A stretch of DNA of 64,000 nt. It comes from Campylorhamphus procurvoides (Eukaryota; Chordata; Aves; Passeriformes; Dendrocolaptidae). Numbering within the stretch: position 1 is the first letter of the stretch; every line of letters starts with the position of its first letter. Location: positions 1,396,695 to 1,460,694 of the forward strand of contig WBMV01003298.1 in NCBI GenBank assembly GCA_013396655.1. The letters are read 5' to 3'. Positions 11,701 through 22,222 of the stretch are shown here, one piece after another. Below the pieces are notes generated by a model. The model searched no databases. It was not told the DNA's origin and saw nothing but the letters and a program-made list of their open reading frames with translations. Position numbers and translations under genes: made by a program.

Positions 11701-14555
11701 AAATTTAGTGGAATTGCTGCCTTTCTGTTAACCTGGTTATTTACTTAAGATGGACTGACTTCTCCATCTGTTTCATTGAAACTCTTTGAGCTAATCCCAG
11801 TGTCTTGGATAATCAAGCCTTTAACTTACAAAGGAGTATATTCAAGTTCACAGTCTGAAAATAGCACTAGTGTCCCCCACAACAGCCATTAATGCTGCAC
11901 ACTGGGAATATACTTACCTGCTCCTGTCTCTCCAGCCATCGTGTACAAACACACACACTCCATAAAAGCACAGAGTTGGAAAAAGAAATGTCTTTTACTG
12001 TTAATTGAACCAGACAATGAGAAACCAAGGAAGGAAAAAAACCCTTGACATATTGTAACAGAGAGTGAAAGAATTAGGCAATCTACCTAACAAAAAAACA
12101 GACCCCATCAAGTCTGGCAGCCTCACCCCAGTGACACACTACACACACTGTCACTCAGACAGCTGACAAAGGGCAGAGCACACGCTCAGGTATTGTGGCC
12201 CAGCCAATAACCACTTCATTAAAGACAAGTTACACCCAGAACCAATATAGTGCACATTTATTTCTGGATAATAAGTCTCATTGTTTTGTGTTTTGTTTTC
12301 TTTTACAGAATAGCCCCACAAAGTTTAGGGTGATTTTCTGCTTCTTATGACTACTTTGTCATGTAAATCCTGTTCAAAATTTTGCAAGGAGATGACTCCT
12401 GCAAACCCAGTGTTTGTCCTCAAACAGTGCCAACCCATCAAAACTGAAGCAAGCAGAAACATACCAACTGAAAACAGATAACACAGGCCATTTCCATCTG
12501 ATATTGCAATAACAGATTAGAGCATCTAGTCCACCAAAATTGTGTGCATGTGAAAAAGTCACTTAAATTCAATTGTTCCTACTTACAATATATTAAAAAA
12601 ATACTGACTCCTCCATCAGCAGGTTTCTGAACTATAGTAGGGAGCGTAAACGTTAAAAATTAGCCACATATTTTAATGAACTGTATCACCGATTTCAGAG
12701 TGAACCAAACATTCCCACGTGAGAGGAAAGGGACACTTTCCTTGCTTGCTACACTGTGTCAACAATTTAATACACTGTCCATACATAAATACTGCTAGAT
12801 CTAGAGCTTTCAGACCAACAGTAACACACTCTTCTGGAACAAAACAAAATAATGACCAGAAACAAGCCAGAAAATTAAGTCCTCCATCAGTAATATCTGC
12901 TGTACAGAAAAAAATCCCAGCCTTTTAATTGAATTATTTTATGACTTCACTTGGTACCGATTCATTTCAAATACCAAAACTAAAAGACAATGTTGAAATG
13001 CGCATCTCGAAAAGGATAAGCCTCTGCAATTAATAAGGTCACATCTAGATCCCCATGAAAAATAAACTGTAAGGCATTTGATCTGACTTTGGATCTTGAT
13101 CTGACTCATGCAACTGCTCCACATCACCCCTAGAAAGAGATTAACAACAGAACCGCTGAAACCATACTCCACCACGAGTTTAGGAGATCTCCAGACAAAG
13201 AATAAGTCAGAGAAGAAATAAAAACACACAAACAAAGAAAAACAAATAACCTGAGTTTCTGAGCATATGACCTTAGCCAGCCATGCAACAAAATCCCAGA
13301 AACACCAACAGCTTGATTCAAATTCCACTGGAATCAATGGAGAAACTCCCTTCAGCTTCAGTGTCTCTCATTTAGGCTTGCACTGACTTTCCTGCTCTCC
13401 CAGGATTTGCATCATTCCTAAGCAATAATTTTGAGAGCATTTCTCCAAGACCTACAAGTTAAATAAAAAGTTGAGTTCTAAGACAGTAGGGACCCATGCT
13501 CTGGGTTTCGCAAGTCATCTACTTCTGTGAGTTCTCACATAACACAAGCCACATCTAGAAAAGTTTGAAGAAGCCCTTAGAGAATTTCAAACTCCTTCAA
13601 ACCATGTTTTTCAGCTGATGCCACTGTATTTTGCAAGAAGTGATTCAAAGTGCCCAGGCACAGACATTAACATACACCACCTCAGGCAACAGCAGCTGTT
13701 GAGCATTTCAGTCACACTGCTGAGTTCTATTTAAAAAACCTGACAGCAAAGGGGGTTGTTAGACATTTATTTAATCAATCAATAGTGGGCATTCAGATAC
13801 TGAAGCTGTCAAAGAGTAGTCATAAATACAAGTGTAACTGCACTTCATTAGAAGGTCTCATCAGACTTATTGATGCTACTGGAAGGAGTGAATGTACTTC
13901 CCTCAGTATCCTGGTAACAGCAGCTCTGAAAAACATATTCTTTAATTTGAGATAAGCTTTTTCCATGTAGGAAACATTTTACCTTGGAGAAGGTAAGGAA
14001 TTTAAAAATAAATTCTGCCACACTGTGTAAAAAAAGGCACAATAAGGTCTGAGGTGTTTACAGCATTTTAAAATATGGATTCCATTGTGACAAAAAACTT
14101 CCCAGTTACAGTATCTCCATCACAACTGCAGTCTTCACCCTGAAAGCACTGGCTGGAATTGCACAGTTCCAGTTGATCCAATACAACCACACACATCCAC
14201 TGACACATCTTGAAGATTTAGCAACAACTCCGAAAAAAGTAGTCTGGAATTTTCCATTCATAGTAGGGGTTTAACACTTCTTTCCAACTCAGATAAGAAA
14301 TAGTTAAATTATTTTTAATCACCACGCAGTATTTTATTTAATAAATCGATGTAAACACCAAATTAAATTCTCTGCCAATGAATTAAATTGAAACAAATGA
14401 AAATGCTTTGATGAAGGGAAGTTGGATAAGTCATGCAGGACAAATATCCAGACTGAAAGAATTAAAAGTGAGCAATAAATTTTGGTAGGCTATTAAAGAT
14501 TTAATTAATTGTCAACTCAAAAAGTATACAATACTAAAACCATCTGTAATTTTGT

Positions 14556-14568
14556 AAAAAAAAAAAAA
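14556..14568. repeat. Poly(A) tract
   Basis: Thirteen A residues followed by a GAAAGGAAAGGGAAAG purine run. No retrocopy body or target-site duplication was recognised next to it, so I treat it as simple low-complexity sequence. Confidence 0.85.
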
Positions 14569-15706
14569 GAAAGGAAAGGGAAAGTGTAAATGTCAGTAAC
14601 ATTTTCATAAAAAACAAATCCCTGCCATATACACAGAATTAAACATTTACAACTAAACCACACAACACAGCATTTCCATCTGTGCCAGTGGTCCTGATGC
14701 AAGTGTTGTGCCTTTGTCTATATGAAAAAATAAACAACCGGAAAAAAAATGAAAAAAACTAATGTAAGCACTGAGTGATGCAGATTTAATTGAGATAAGA
14801 ATTTGCCCTTAAATGCCAAGGCAAAGGTCTCATTTTGGATACAGCTGTTTTCAAAGGGCAGTGCGTGCTTTCGAGCAGCTGACACAAGCCTTGCCAAATG
14901 CTCCAGCAGGAGATGGTAGGTCCCACCTTCATGTACAGTCTCTGGAGATCATTTTTGCCAAACTGAGAATGCCAGAGAGGTAATACATACCAAATCCATT
15001 GTCTCTTCCCCTCAGCCCACAGAGTGGAGTTGCAGGATAGAAGAAGCCTTTTAGAACACACTGACAGCTGACATAATGGTCAGGAAGGGTCTTTCAAAGG
15101 ACATGGTTTGATGCCCCTATAAACACAGTTCCTTAATACCTAATATCTGCTGGTATTGATCAAAAACTTGATTTGACATAAATGCTTTTACCACGAGGTT
15201 AAGGGTGATGCAAATAAAATAAAAATAAATAAAAATAAGCAGTCCTTCAATTTACGTATAACTTCTGGATTTTTTGTTTACTAGATTTCTCCACCAATGG
15301 TTTAAAATCTCCAGATGTTAACATTCCTGAGCAGGGAGGACCATCTATTAAGAAAACTGCATTTATCAAACTAATGGTAGACCACATTCAAGCTTAATGT
15401 GCATCTCTTTGTGCTTGTTAAAATAATTACCTGGCCTTCTTACCACTTAATTGATCATTTACTACTCAACAGGGTTATTAAGAGTTATGAGACTGAACAC
15501 TAAGAAAAATTTTCTCAGATGATAAACCCTCTCTTTTTCCAGGCTTTAAACTACTCTGTGAGCAGAATAGTCCAGGACACAAACATTAAAGGGAGCAAGT
15601 ATTGCCAGGTTTTGCCACCTCTACCTATTGAGATTTCTTCTGTATTTTTCTTTAGAGGCAACTACCTACATCATAGAGCGATTCAGTACGACCACTTCCA
15701 GTAGTT

Positions 15707-15737
15707 TTTGTACTAAACAGCTTTTGTTTAGTACAAA
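15707..15737. repeat. Perfect inverted repeat, 12-bp arms
   Basis: TTTGTACTAAAC at 15707-15718 is the exact reverse complement of GTTTAGTACAAA at 15726-15737, with a 7-nt spacer AGCTTTT. The stem has four G-C pairs, so any RNA hairpin would be modest. No T-run terminator context applies in this genome type. Function unknown. Confidence 0.9.
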
Positions 15738-17396
15738 TACTTTGCCACGGTCAAAAGAAAAGCATTAGACTTAATCCAAAATGAAACATAGAAAGAATAA
15801 AGGAGCTGCACTACCAGCTTTGCTTTTTCATCTTTTATGTCTTCATTTCTGACCTCTGTTCACTGAAGAGAAAATCCATTTTGGAAAGGATGAACTGCCG
15901 AGGCACTGAGAGAATCCAAAGGCAGCAGCCCCTTTTTCTCCTCCAGAAGGGCAGAGGGCAGAGTGAGAAAAAGGGATGTGCTGCTGAGGTATCTTTGTAG
16001 CTCCTTGGATCTGCTGTCAACTAGAGTGTGCTACCAGCAGCTGCACCTCAACACTGGAGATGTGGGAAAGAAAAACAAGAGTATCTCATACTGCTAAGTC
16101 AAGCAAAAAACTTCTAAGCTACAGAGATGCTCACCGGGTTGATAAAATATACCCCAGCCCTCTGACCATAGCGGGGAAGGAAGAAATCTTCATTCAACTT
16201 CTGCAAATTCTTTCTAATTTATCTGTCTCTTGAATGTAATATATTAGCCCTCTATTTCAAACACAGGAAAGTGCTCATAAATCAAGCACAAGTTCGCAAA
16301 GAAATACATATTGTTCTTTTTTTTGTTGTTGTTTTCTTTTGTTCTTTCCAATATCTTCCAAAAAAGGGGGAAAAACTACTCCCTTCAGTAGCTATTGCAA
16401 ATGATCCATAATAGCCATGATCTGCTACAAGGGTAAATCTGATCCAAAAATTACCAGACTTGGCAAAACCTGAATTGGGGCAGTTGGGCTTTGCTGTGCA
16501 CAGTTCCCACATAATTCTTTCTGTGCTCGCAGGCTTTGTAACACATTACTACACAGCTGATCTTTAATCCTCATTTCTGCCTTCCATATATCCTCTCTAT
16601 CCTCATCTTCCATATATCCATCCTTTACCGTGAAACTACAACCTGTAAAAGGGCTGCTTCTTTTTCAGATGAAATATGGCCTAAATCACAGTCTTGTTCA
16701 CAGCATTTTATTTCAGGATAAAGAACACAAAAAAATTAAAAAGCTTTTATGACTACCACATCTGGAGCACAGGTAGAGGAAGAAACCAATAGTAATACTG
16801 GGAAATTCCCTTTCCAGATCTCTTGGAACAAAGCTCTTACATTCCAACTGAACCAGCTACTGTAAATGAGCAATTTCTCCACTTAGGCTGTAATTCCTCT
16901 GGCAGGGTTCTGCATCCATTGAAAAATATGCAGATTATTAACTTTTTTTTTTAACAAAATGTCCTGGAATGGAAATTCATCACTTCATTTATGTACAATA
17001 GTAACATGTTCAAAGGGAAACACCACCTGTTCCTAGCAGATGGTAAATTACCATTGAAAAGGATCACCTGTACTGGAAGGCCCATTTTCTATTTCTACCA
17101 TCAGGAGGTAAATCAGCAATGTAAGTCACAGTGAAGCCTATCTGATTTAGCACTTCTTTTACTCCAGGAGCACACCTGTAGTGCACACTGCTACGTGGCC
17201 GTTCTCTCACACTGGTGCCCATTCATCAAAATTACAAGAGTTGTGCCAAGCCTGCAGCATGGCAAAATGAGCTTGGATGGAAGCCACAGCATTCACTTGT
17301 ATTAATGACCCTTGCTGAGGAACTTCAGCACATGATACACTAACGCACTTCAGCATTTCTTTATAAATACAGACAGTTATTTTTCTTCCCATTTTT

Positions 17397-17465
17397 CACC
17401 TTTTTTCTTTTGTTGTTTTTTTTTGTTGGTTTGGTTTGTTTGATTGGTTTTGGTTTTTTTTTTAA
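17397..17465. repeat. T/G-rich low-complexity tract
   Basis: About 70 bases of T runs with single or paired G, including repeated TTTG and TTGG units. It ends in an uninterrupted T run, then AAG. In the + direction it would act as a very long polypyrimidine-like stretch in front of the interval 17467-17569. Confidence 0.85.
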
Positions 17466-17466
17466 G

Positions 17467-17569
17467 GAAGCATCCAGAATCAAAATTGAGATTGATGCAA
17501 TTGCTGCTCTCATGCTTTGTCTTCATCTGTAATACCATCTGACAGTCATACATGCAACAAAAATTGAAG
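17467..17569 (+). other. Candidate non-coding exon (splice grammar only)
   Basis: The left edge is TTTTTTTTTTAAG and the right edge is TTGAAG followed by GTAAGTAT, a full consensus donor. The interval is 103 nt. All three frames contain a stop, so an internal coding exon is unlikely; a lncRNA exon, a poison exon or chance are the options. The T/G tract to its left is simple repeat, which weakens the acceptor argument. Confidence 0.18.
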
Positions 17570-20500
17570 GTAAGTATGAATGATGTAAACATCATCAATA
17601 TTTAATGAAGCCTTAATATGTGAAGCTTGTACTACACTCCAAAGCAGAGACCATACCCTTTTCCACCAAACTCCAGCCCACAGTGAGTTACAATACTTGG
17701 CATTTTTTCATTGCTATCAAGGCTGCAAGAAAGTAAGGAAAGATGCCTCTGCACTTAAGGCACTTTTACTTTATTAAAAGCCTTTCTAATGTGAAAAATG
17801 CTCACACAGTCACTCTTGCAGGGGCTGCATTACCATTATTTTTACCATTCCAGGTACAAAATGAGATTATGAAGAGGGTTCAAGAGCTGGATTTAAATCC
17901 AATTCTGCAGCTTCTGAACGTGTGTTAATGTAATATTGTGGGATTTGGAAGTACAGGCCCCAACAGCTTAATCTACGCCTTTTTCAAACATCTGGGTCAT
18001 TGGCAATGTCTCTGGTGCTTTTATTCTAACTAAATCAAAGGTATAATCACAAATATAATCCCTGATCAGTTACTTGCCTGCAAGTCACCAAAAACACACT
18101 TATAGCAATGAATATGTCTTGCTGTGGGAGGCCTTTGTACAGCAGCTTGCATTAACACTTCCAAAATGTGGGATGCACTGCTAAAAGCAAAAGCTGATGG
18201 TTTCAAGTCTATCTGAATGACTTTGCAAGTACAAGGACTAGAGATCAAAAGGGGAAGCTGGACACCAACTACCACAACAAACACATGCCCAGAGACCGCA
18301 CTCAGTAGAGGCAGAGAACTCTTAAAAATCATATAGGATTGCACATCTGATTCTGGCACTAAAACAAACTGCTGAGCCCAGGCTTAGCAAGATGCAGGGA
18401 GCCATGAGGTCTGAAAACCCAGCTGTGTTATAAAGTAGCCTTGTGTTTGACACCTGGTGGCTCACTGCCAACTGCACATCTCCCAGGTGTAAAACTGCAC
18501 CTGGGCTTACTCAGCATAGAGCATTAAAAGTGTAAGTGGGCAGCAGGAAGAGAGCTCCTCAGTTATGGAAGTTCTTCTCTTGCCTTGTCTCGTAACACCC
18601 TTTTAACAAACAATACTTCTGCATCATTCTGTGAGGTTTTTCCTACCTGATCAGCAAGACTATCAGCATATTATGGGGTTCTATGCCCAAGCACAGAGTG
18701 GGAAAAGCACATCAGTTCCATTGCAATACACCAACCTGAAGGCTTGGCTAGAGTAGAAGATGAGTTACTCAACCACCACACGTCTGGGTGTTTGTGCAAA
18801 CACTTCTGAAAGAAGTGAGCACACCGTTCCAATCCCAGAAATCTTAACAACCATTCTTCCTAATGTCAGCTCAACCACAAAACCCTGATGAATTCTATGA
18901 ACACAAAAAAATCCTTCCTCGACCTATCTAAAAAGCACACCAATTATGCTTCAGAGAGTAAGCAAGTACTGCTGGCTCCTTCTTCTCTTTTACTGCATCT
19001 GGTATATTTATCCACTATTCTGCTGCAGAGCACAGGGGAATGAGTGGTCAGGCAGCCTTCACTGTACACGTCGTTCTCTACCTGTCATTCCTCTACCACC
19101 ACCACTGCTTCTTACAAGACCTTTTCTCTGCTGCTCTCTGCTTCCGATCTGTTCTATTAACTATTTCAAGATTCTGTCAAAGTGGAAGACACAGGGCAGA
19201 ACCAATGACCCTTCCAGCAGGATAACACAGCTGTGCCATGGCTCTGTGGTTGGACAGGGATGGACCTCACCTGGGGCTCAGCCTGTTCTTGCTCTGTCCA
19301 GGAGCAGGTACCTGAGAAACAGGCAGCCACAGAGACATTCTCAGTTCAGTTTCAATCCATTCTGTTTTCCATCTTCCACTTCAGGGTCTTGCCAAAGGAC
19401 GCCTCACTGAGCACATAATTCAAAGCAAGATCTAGCCCACTGCCATATAAATACTGCCATCATATTTTATGCTTTATCTCCATTTTATGATTTTATATCA
19501 GCCTAGACTCTTTCTGGGTTTTATGGTCCCTATGGTACAATGAGGTGCCTATAGAAATGTTCATTTCTTTCCCACATGAAGTTAAAACTGATTTGCTAAT
19601 GTATTTGTACAAATGGTACTTTCTGACATGCATCCTTTTGCATTAGTCCACGTATCTCACCGCCAAAGATTCCATTGTGGTTTTTCATTTTGAACATTCA
19701 TGGTGAAACAGAGGTTTAGGTAGCACCTTAGAATTCCTATTCCCTTACAAATTTCCTTGCTTTTCTTCTGATATTTGGCAAATATAAACAGCATTATATT
19801 AATTATTTTTCAGGTTAGCAATGCCTTTACAGAACAGCAGCCTACGTGCTGCTTCCTGCGTTGCAGCCTAAGGAAAGGCACACAGCATGCACAGCACATG
19901 AGCTGTGATGTGACATGGGCTGTGCTCCTGCTCGCAGATCCTTTGGCATGGCAAACAACTGTGTGCACTGCCTCGGGAACCCCCCTCAGCTTCACCTTAT
20001 TTCTATAAAGCAATGCCCACGCTGCAAATACTGCTGCAAACTCCACAGCAGTCATAACTTCTCTGTGTGTATATAAGTATTTCAAGAGGCTGACAAAACG
20101 CAAAATCAGGAAAATTAAGACTGTACAAATAAAGGGAGCAATACCATCCCTTGCTCTGAACACAACTATTGTTTTCAAGGCCTCACGTCTCTGTGCACTC
20201 TCATCAGATATTAGCAATTAGAGTTGACATAATGGACCCTTCTAATATTCTTCTTTAGTGAGCCATTATTACCAAAACCTAAAAACTAGAACATACCAGC
20301 CGGTAGACTTTTACACAAATCTCTGCACTGCCATGGTATCTCCCCAAAACAGGTGAAATAACACATTAGAAGTGCCAAAATGCTCTGACTGCTCAAAATA
20401 ATAATAGAAATCAAAGGACACAAAAACTACAATGAGGAGGAGGGAAACGAACAAGATAAACCCGAGTCTTTCAATCTGGACTACTAAGAAACGAAGATGA

Positions 20501-21636
20501 AGTGTACCAGAGTGATACATAAAAACTATGGAATTAAGTGATCCTATAGCAACATCATATTTCATTATTACAGCCCCAATACAGCAGGTTTTAATTGCTG
20601 CACCACTACTTGCCATCTTGTTAGCACTGCAGATAACATTGAACTGCCTGGATTGGAGAATATGATTCCATTCCTACAGAATTAAAGTGGTTTGGGAACA
20701 ACTTTCTTAATGTTTTATCTTCTTTTCCTTTGGTTTATGGGAAAAGTCAGCAAACCTGTGATGTAGAACTTTTTCACAGATTACTTTTCCTTCCATTAAA
20801 AATTTCAAATTTAAGCCACATGCACCCCTTTCTTTCAGGAAGTAGGAATGAGAGGGCTGGAAATTAAAATCTCAATATCCCATTTATCTCATTTTTTAAT
20901 CTTAATAACATGGCTTAGGCATAATATAATCTCTCCTGTATACATTTCATTGGCTTCATATGATACACACCAACAGAACTCAGTAAGAGATCTCTTGTGG
21001 ATTCAATAAGCCCTTTATTGCCTACTAACAGCATATTGTTGCAACTACATGTTTAAATAAGAAAATATCCAATATTTGAACAAACTGAAGATATCAACAC
21101 AAATCATGTAATAACAGGCAATATTTTTTATGTTTGAGAGATTGCCCTTTCATTCAAATTATTATCATTTTATCAAGAACTGGCCTGATAATGCAGTTGC
21201 AAAGCCTGGGCCACAACTTGAAATGCGTTGCAGCTTTTACTTTTTTAGGAAAAAATCCTTGAAGTTTTGCCTTTTACAGAAGTTGGTACAGAGAAACACT
21301 TCAATGCCTGCTTCACTCCCTCAGTCACTGATAATGAACGATTCTCTTCCAGCTAAATTCCTACAAAAGATGTAGTCAGAAGACAGAGAAGAAAACTGTC
21401 CCTTCATGTGGCATGCCTTGCAAGTTTGGGTTTTTTTTATTTTCAGAGACAAATAAAGTTATTTAATCACTATGGTATGTTATCAGACACTATTTGTGGG
21501 TATTAGCTGTCCCTTCACTCCTGACTGACATTAAGGGAAACAGACCTTCCCTAGTTGTTCATTGTGCTCAGCAAGGCACTAAACTAAGACAAAAACATCA
21601 GGGAAAAGTAAAAAGCCTGCCTGATCCTCCTTGTCA
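17570..21636. other. Unique DNA, no gene seen
   Basis: No supported gene. Overlapping frames of 101 to 154 codons at 18946-19410 (+), 19810-20217 (-) and 20311-20616 (-) show no domain I can name. The two - strand frames carry hydrophobic runs, but such runs are common in the complement of A-rich DNA. No dispersed repeat recognised. Confidence 0.55.
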
Positions 21637-21699
21637 AAGAATCTCAGAAGTTGAAAGGCCCTCTGGAGATCATTCATTTGAACCAACGCCTGTGCTCAG
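21637..21699 (-). mobile_element. CR1 LINE (older copy), 3' part, split by a younger CR1
   Basis: AGAAGTTGAAAGGCCCTCTG then GAGATCATTCATTTGAACCAACGCCTG matches the CR1 3' region, whose usual form is GTTGGAAGGGACCTCTGGAG, then ATCATCTAGTCCAACCCCCTG, read from the complement. It stops abruptly where a new CR1 tail begins at about 21700. The same family resumes at about 22064-22222, so the two pieces are read as one element with an insertion between them. Confidence 0.75.
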
Positions 21700-22063
21700 A
21701 TCACAGAATGTTACAGAATCACAGAATTTTAAGGGCTTAGAACAGACCTTAAAGATCATCTAGTCCCAATCCCCCATGCCATGGGCAGGGACATCTACTA
21801 GACCAAGTTGCTCAAGGCTTTGTCCAGGTGTCAGAGTTGGGGCATCCACAGGCTCCCTGGGCAACAGATGCCAGTGCCTCGCCACCCTTACAGTAAAGGA
21901 TTTCTTCTTAATGCCTAACCTAAATTTCTCCCCTTTCAATTTGTACCCATTATACCTTGTCCTACCATTACAGATCCTGATGAAGAGTCTTTCTCTGGCC
22001 TCCTGGTAGGCTCCCTTCACATACTGAAATGTTTCTATGAGGTCTTCATGCAGTCCTCTCTTC
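21700..22063 (-). mobile_element. CR1 LINE (younger copy), 3' portion
   Basis: Best-preserved repeat in the window. Read on the + strand it starts with the reversed CR1 tail (TCACAGAATGTTACAGAATC, then ACAGAATTTT) and continues through the hallmark stretches GATCATCTAGTCCCAATCCC, CCATGGGCAGGGACATCT, TTGCTCAAGGCTTTGTCCAG, GGGGCATCCACAGGCTCCCT, TGCCAGTGCCTCGCCACCCT, TAAAGGATTTCTTCTTAATG and TACCTTGTCCTACC, ending near ATGAGGTCTTCATGCAGTCC. It is about 365 bp and 5'-truncated. It covers the 3' end only and gives no intact reverse transcriptase, so it is immobile. Confidence 0.95.
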
Positions 22064-22222
22064 GTTCACTACATCAGGTTCCTCAGTAACATTTTGAGTA
22101 GCTCCAACTATTGAAACTTCATAATTCTGGACACCCAGTTCCAGTGTTTGACCACTCTGAATAGCAAATTCTTCTTTCTCATGCTTAACTTGAATTTCTT
22201 GGATTTCAATTTGTGGCCAAAC
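22064..22222 (-). mobile_element. CR1 LINE (older copy), remainder
   Basis: After the younger copy ends, sequence typical of a different CR1 subfamily continues: CATCAGGTTCCTCAG, CCCAGTTCCAGTGTTTGACC, ACTCTGAATAGCAAATTCTT and TTGGATTTCAATTTGTGGCC. These match, in order, the segment that should follow the piece at 21637-21699. Divergence is clearly higher than in the younger copy. The right boundary near 22222 is approximate. Confidence 0.82.

Larger units (their letters stand above)
8719..17396. other. Unique AT-rich DNA, no gene seen
   Basis: No supported gene and no nameable dispersed repeat. It contains poly-T at about 9729-9740, poly-A at 14556-14568, an AAAT-rich run near 15211-15238, a 12-bp-stem hairpin at 15707-15737 and a short interval with splice-like edges at 11918-11957 on the - strand. 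A denser, higher-GC block at about 10610-10760 is described in the findings. Confidence 0.6.

Noticed and set aside
14556..14568. Poly(A) runs here and at 42878-42892 considered as retrocopy tails
   Set aside because: No recognisable gene or element body lies upstream, and no target-site duplication was seen.
18946..19410. 154-codon open frame on the + strand
   Set aside because: Cys/Leu/Ser-rich with no domain, shares its span with two other open + frames, and lacks promoter, splice or homology support.
19810..20217. 135-codon open frame on the - strand with a hydrophobic run, next to another - strand frame at 20311-20616
   Set aside because: Neither peptide matches a family I know, and the hydrophobic character is expected from the complement of A-rich DNA. 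I found no splice sites linking them.
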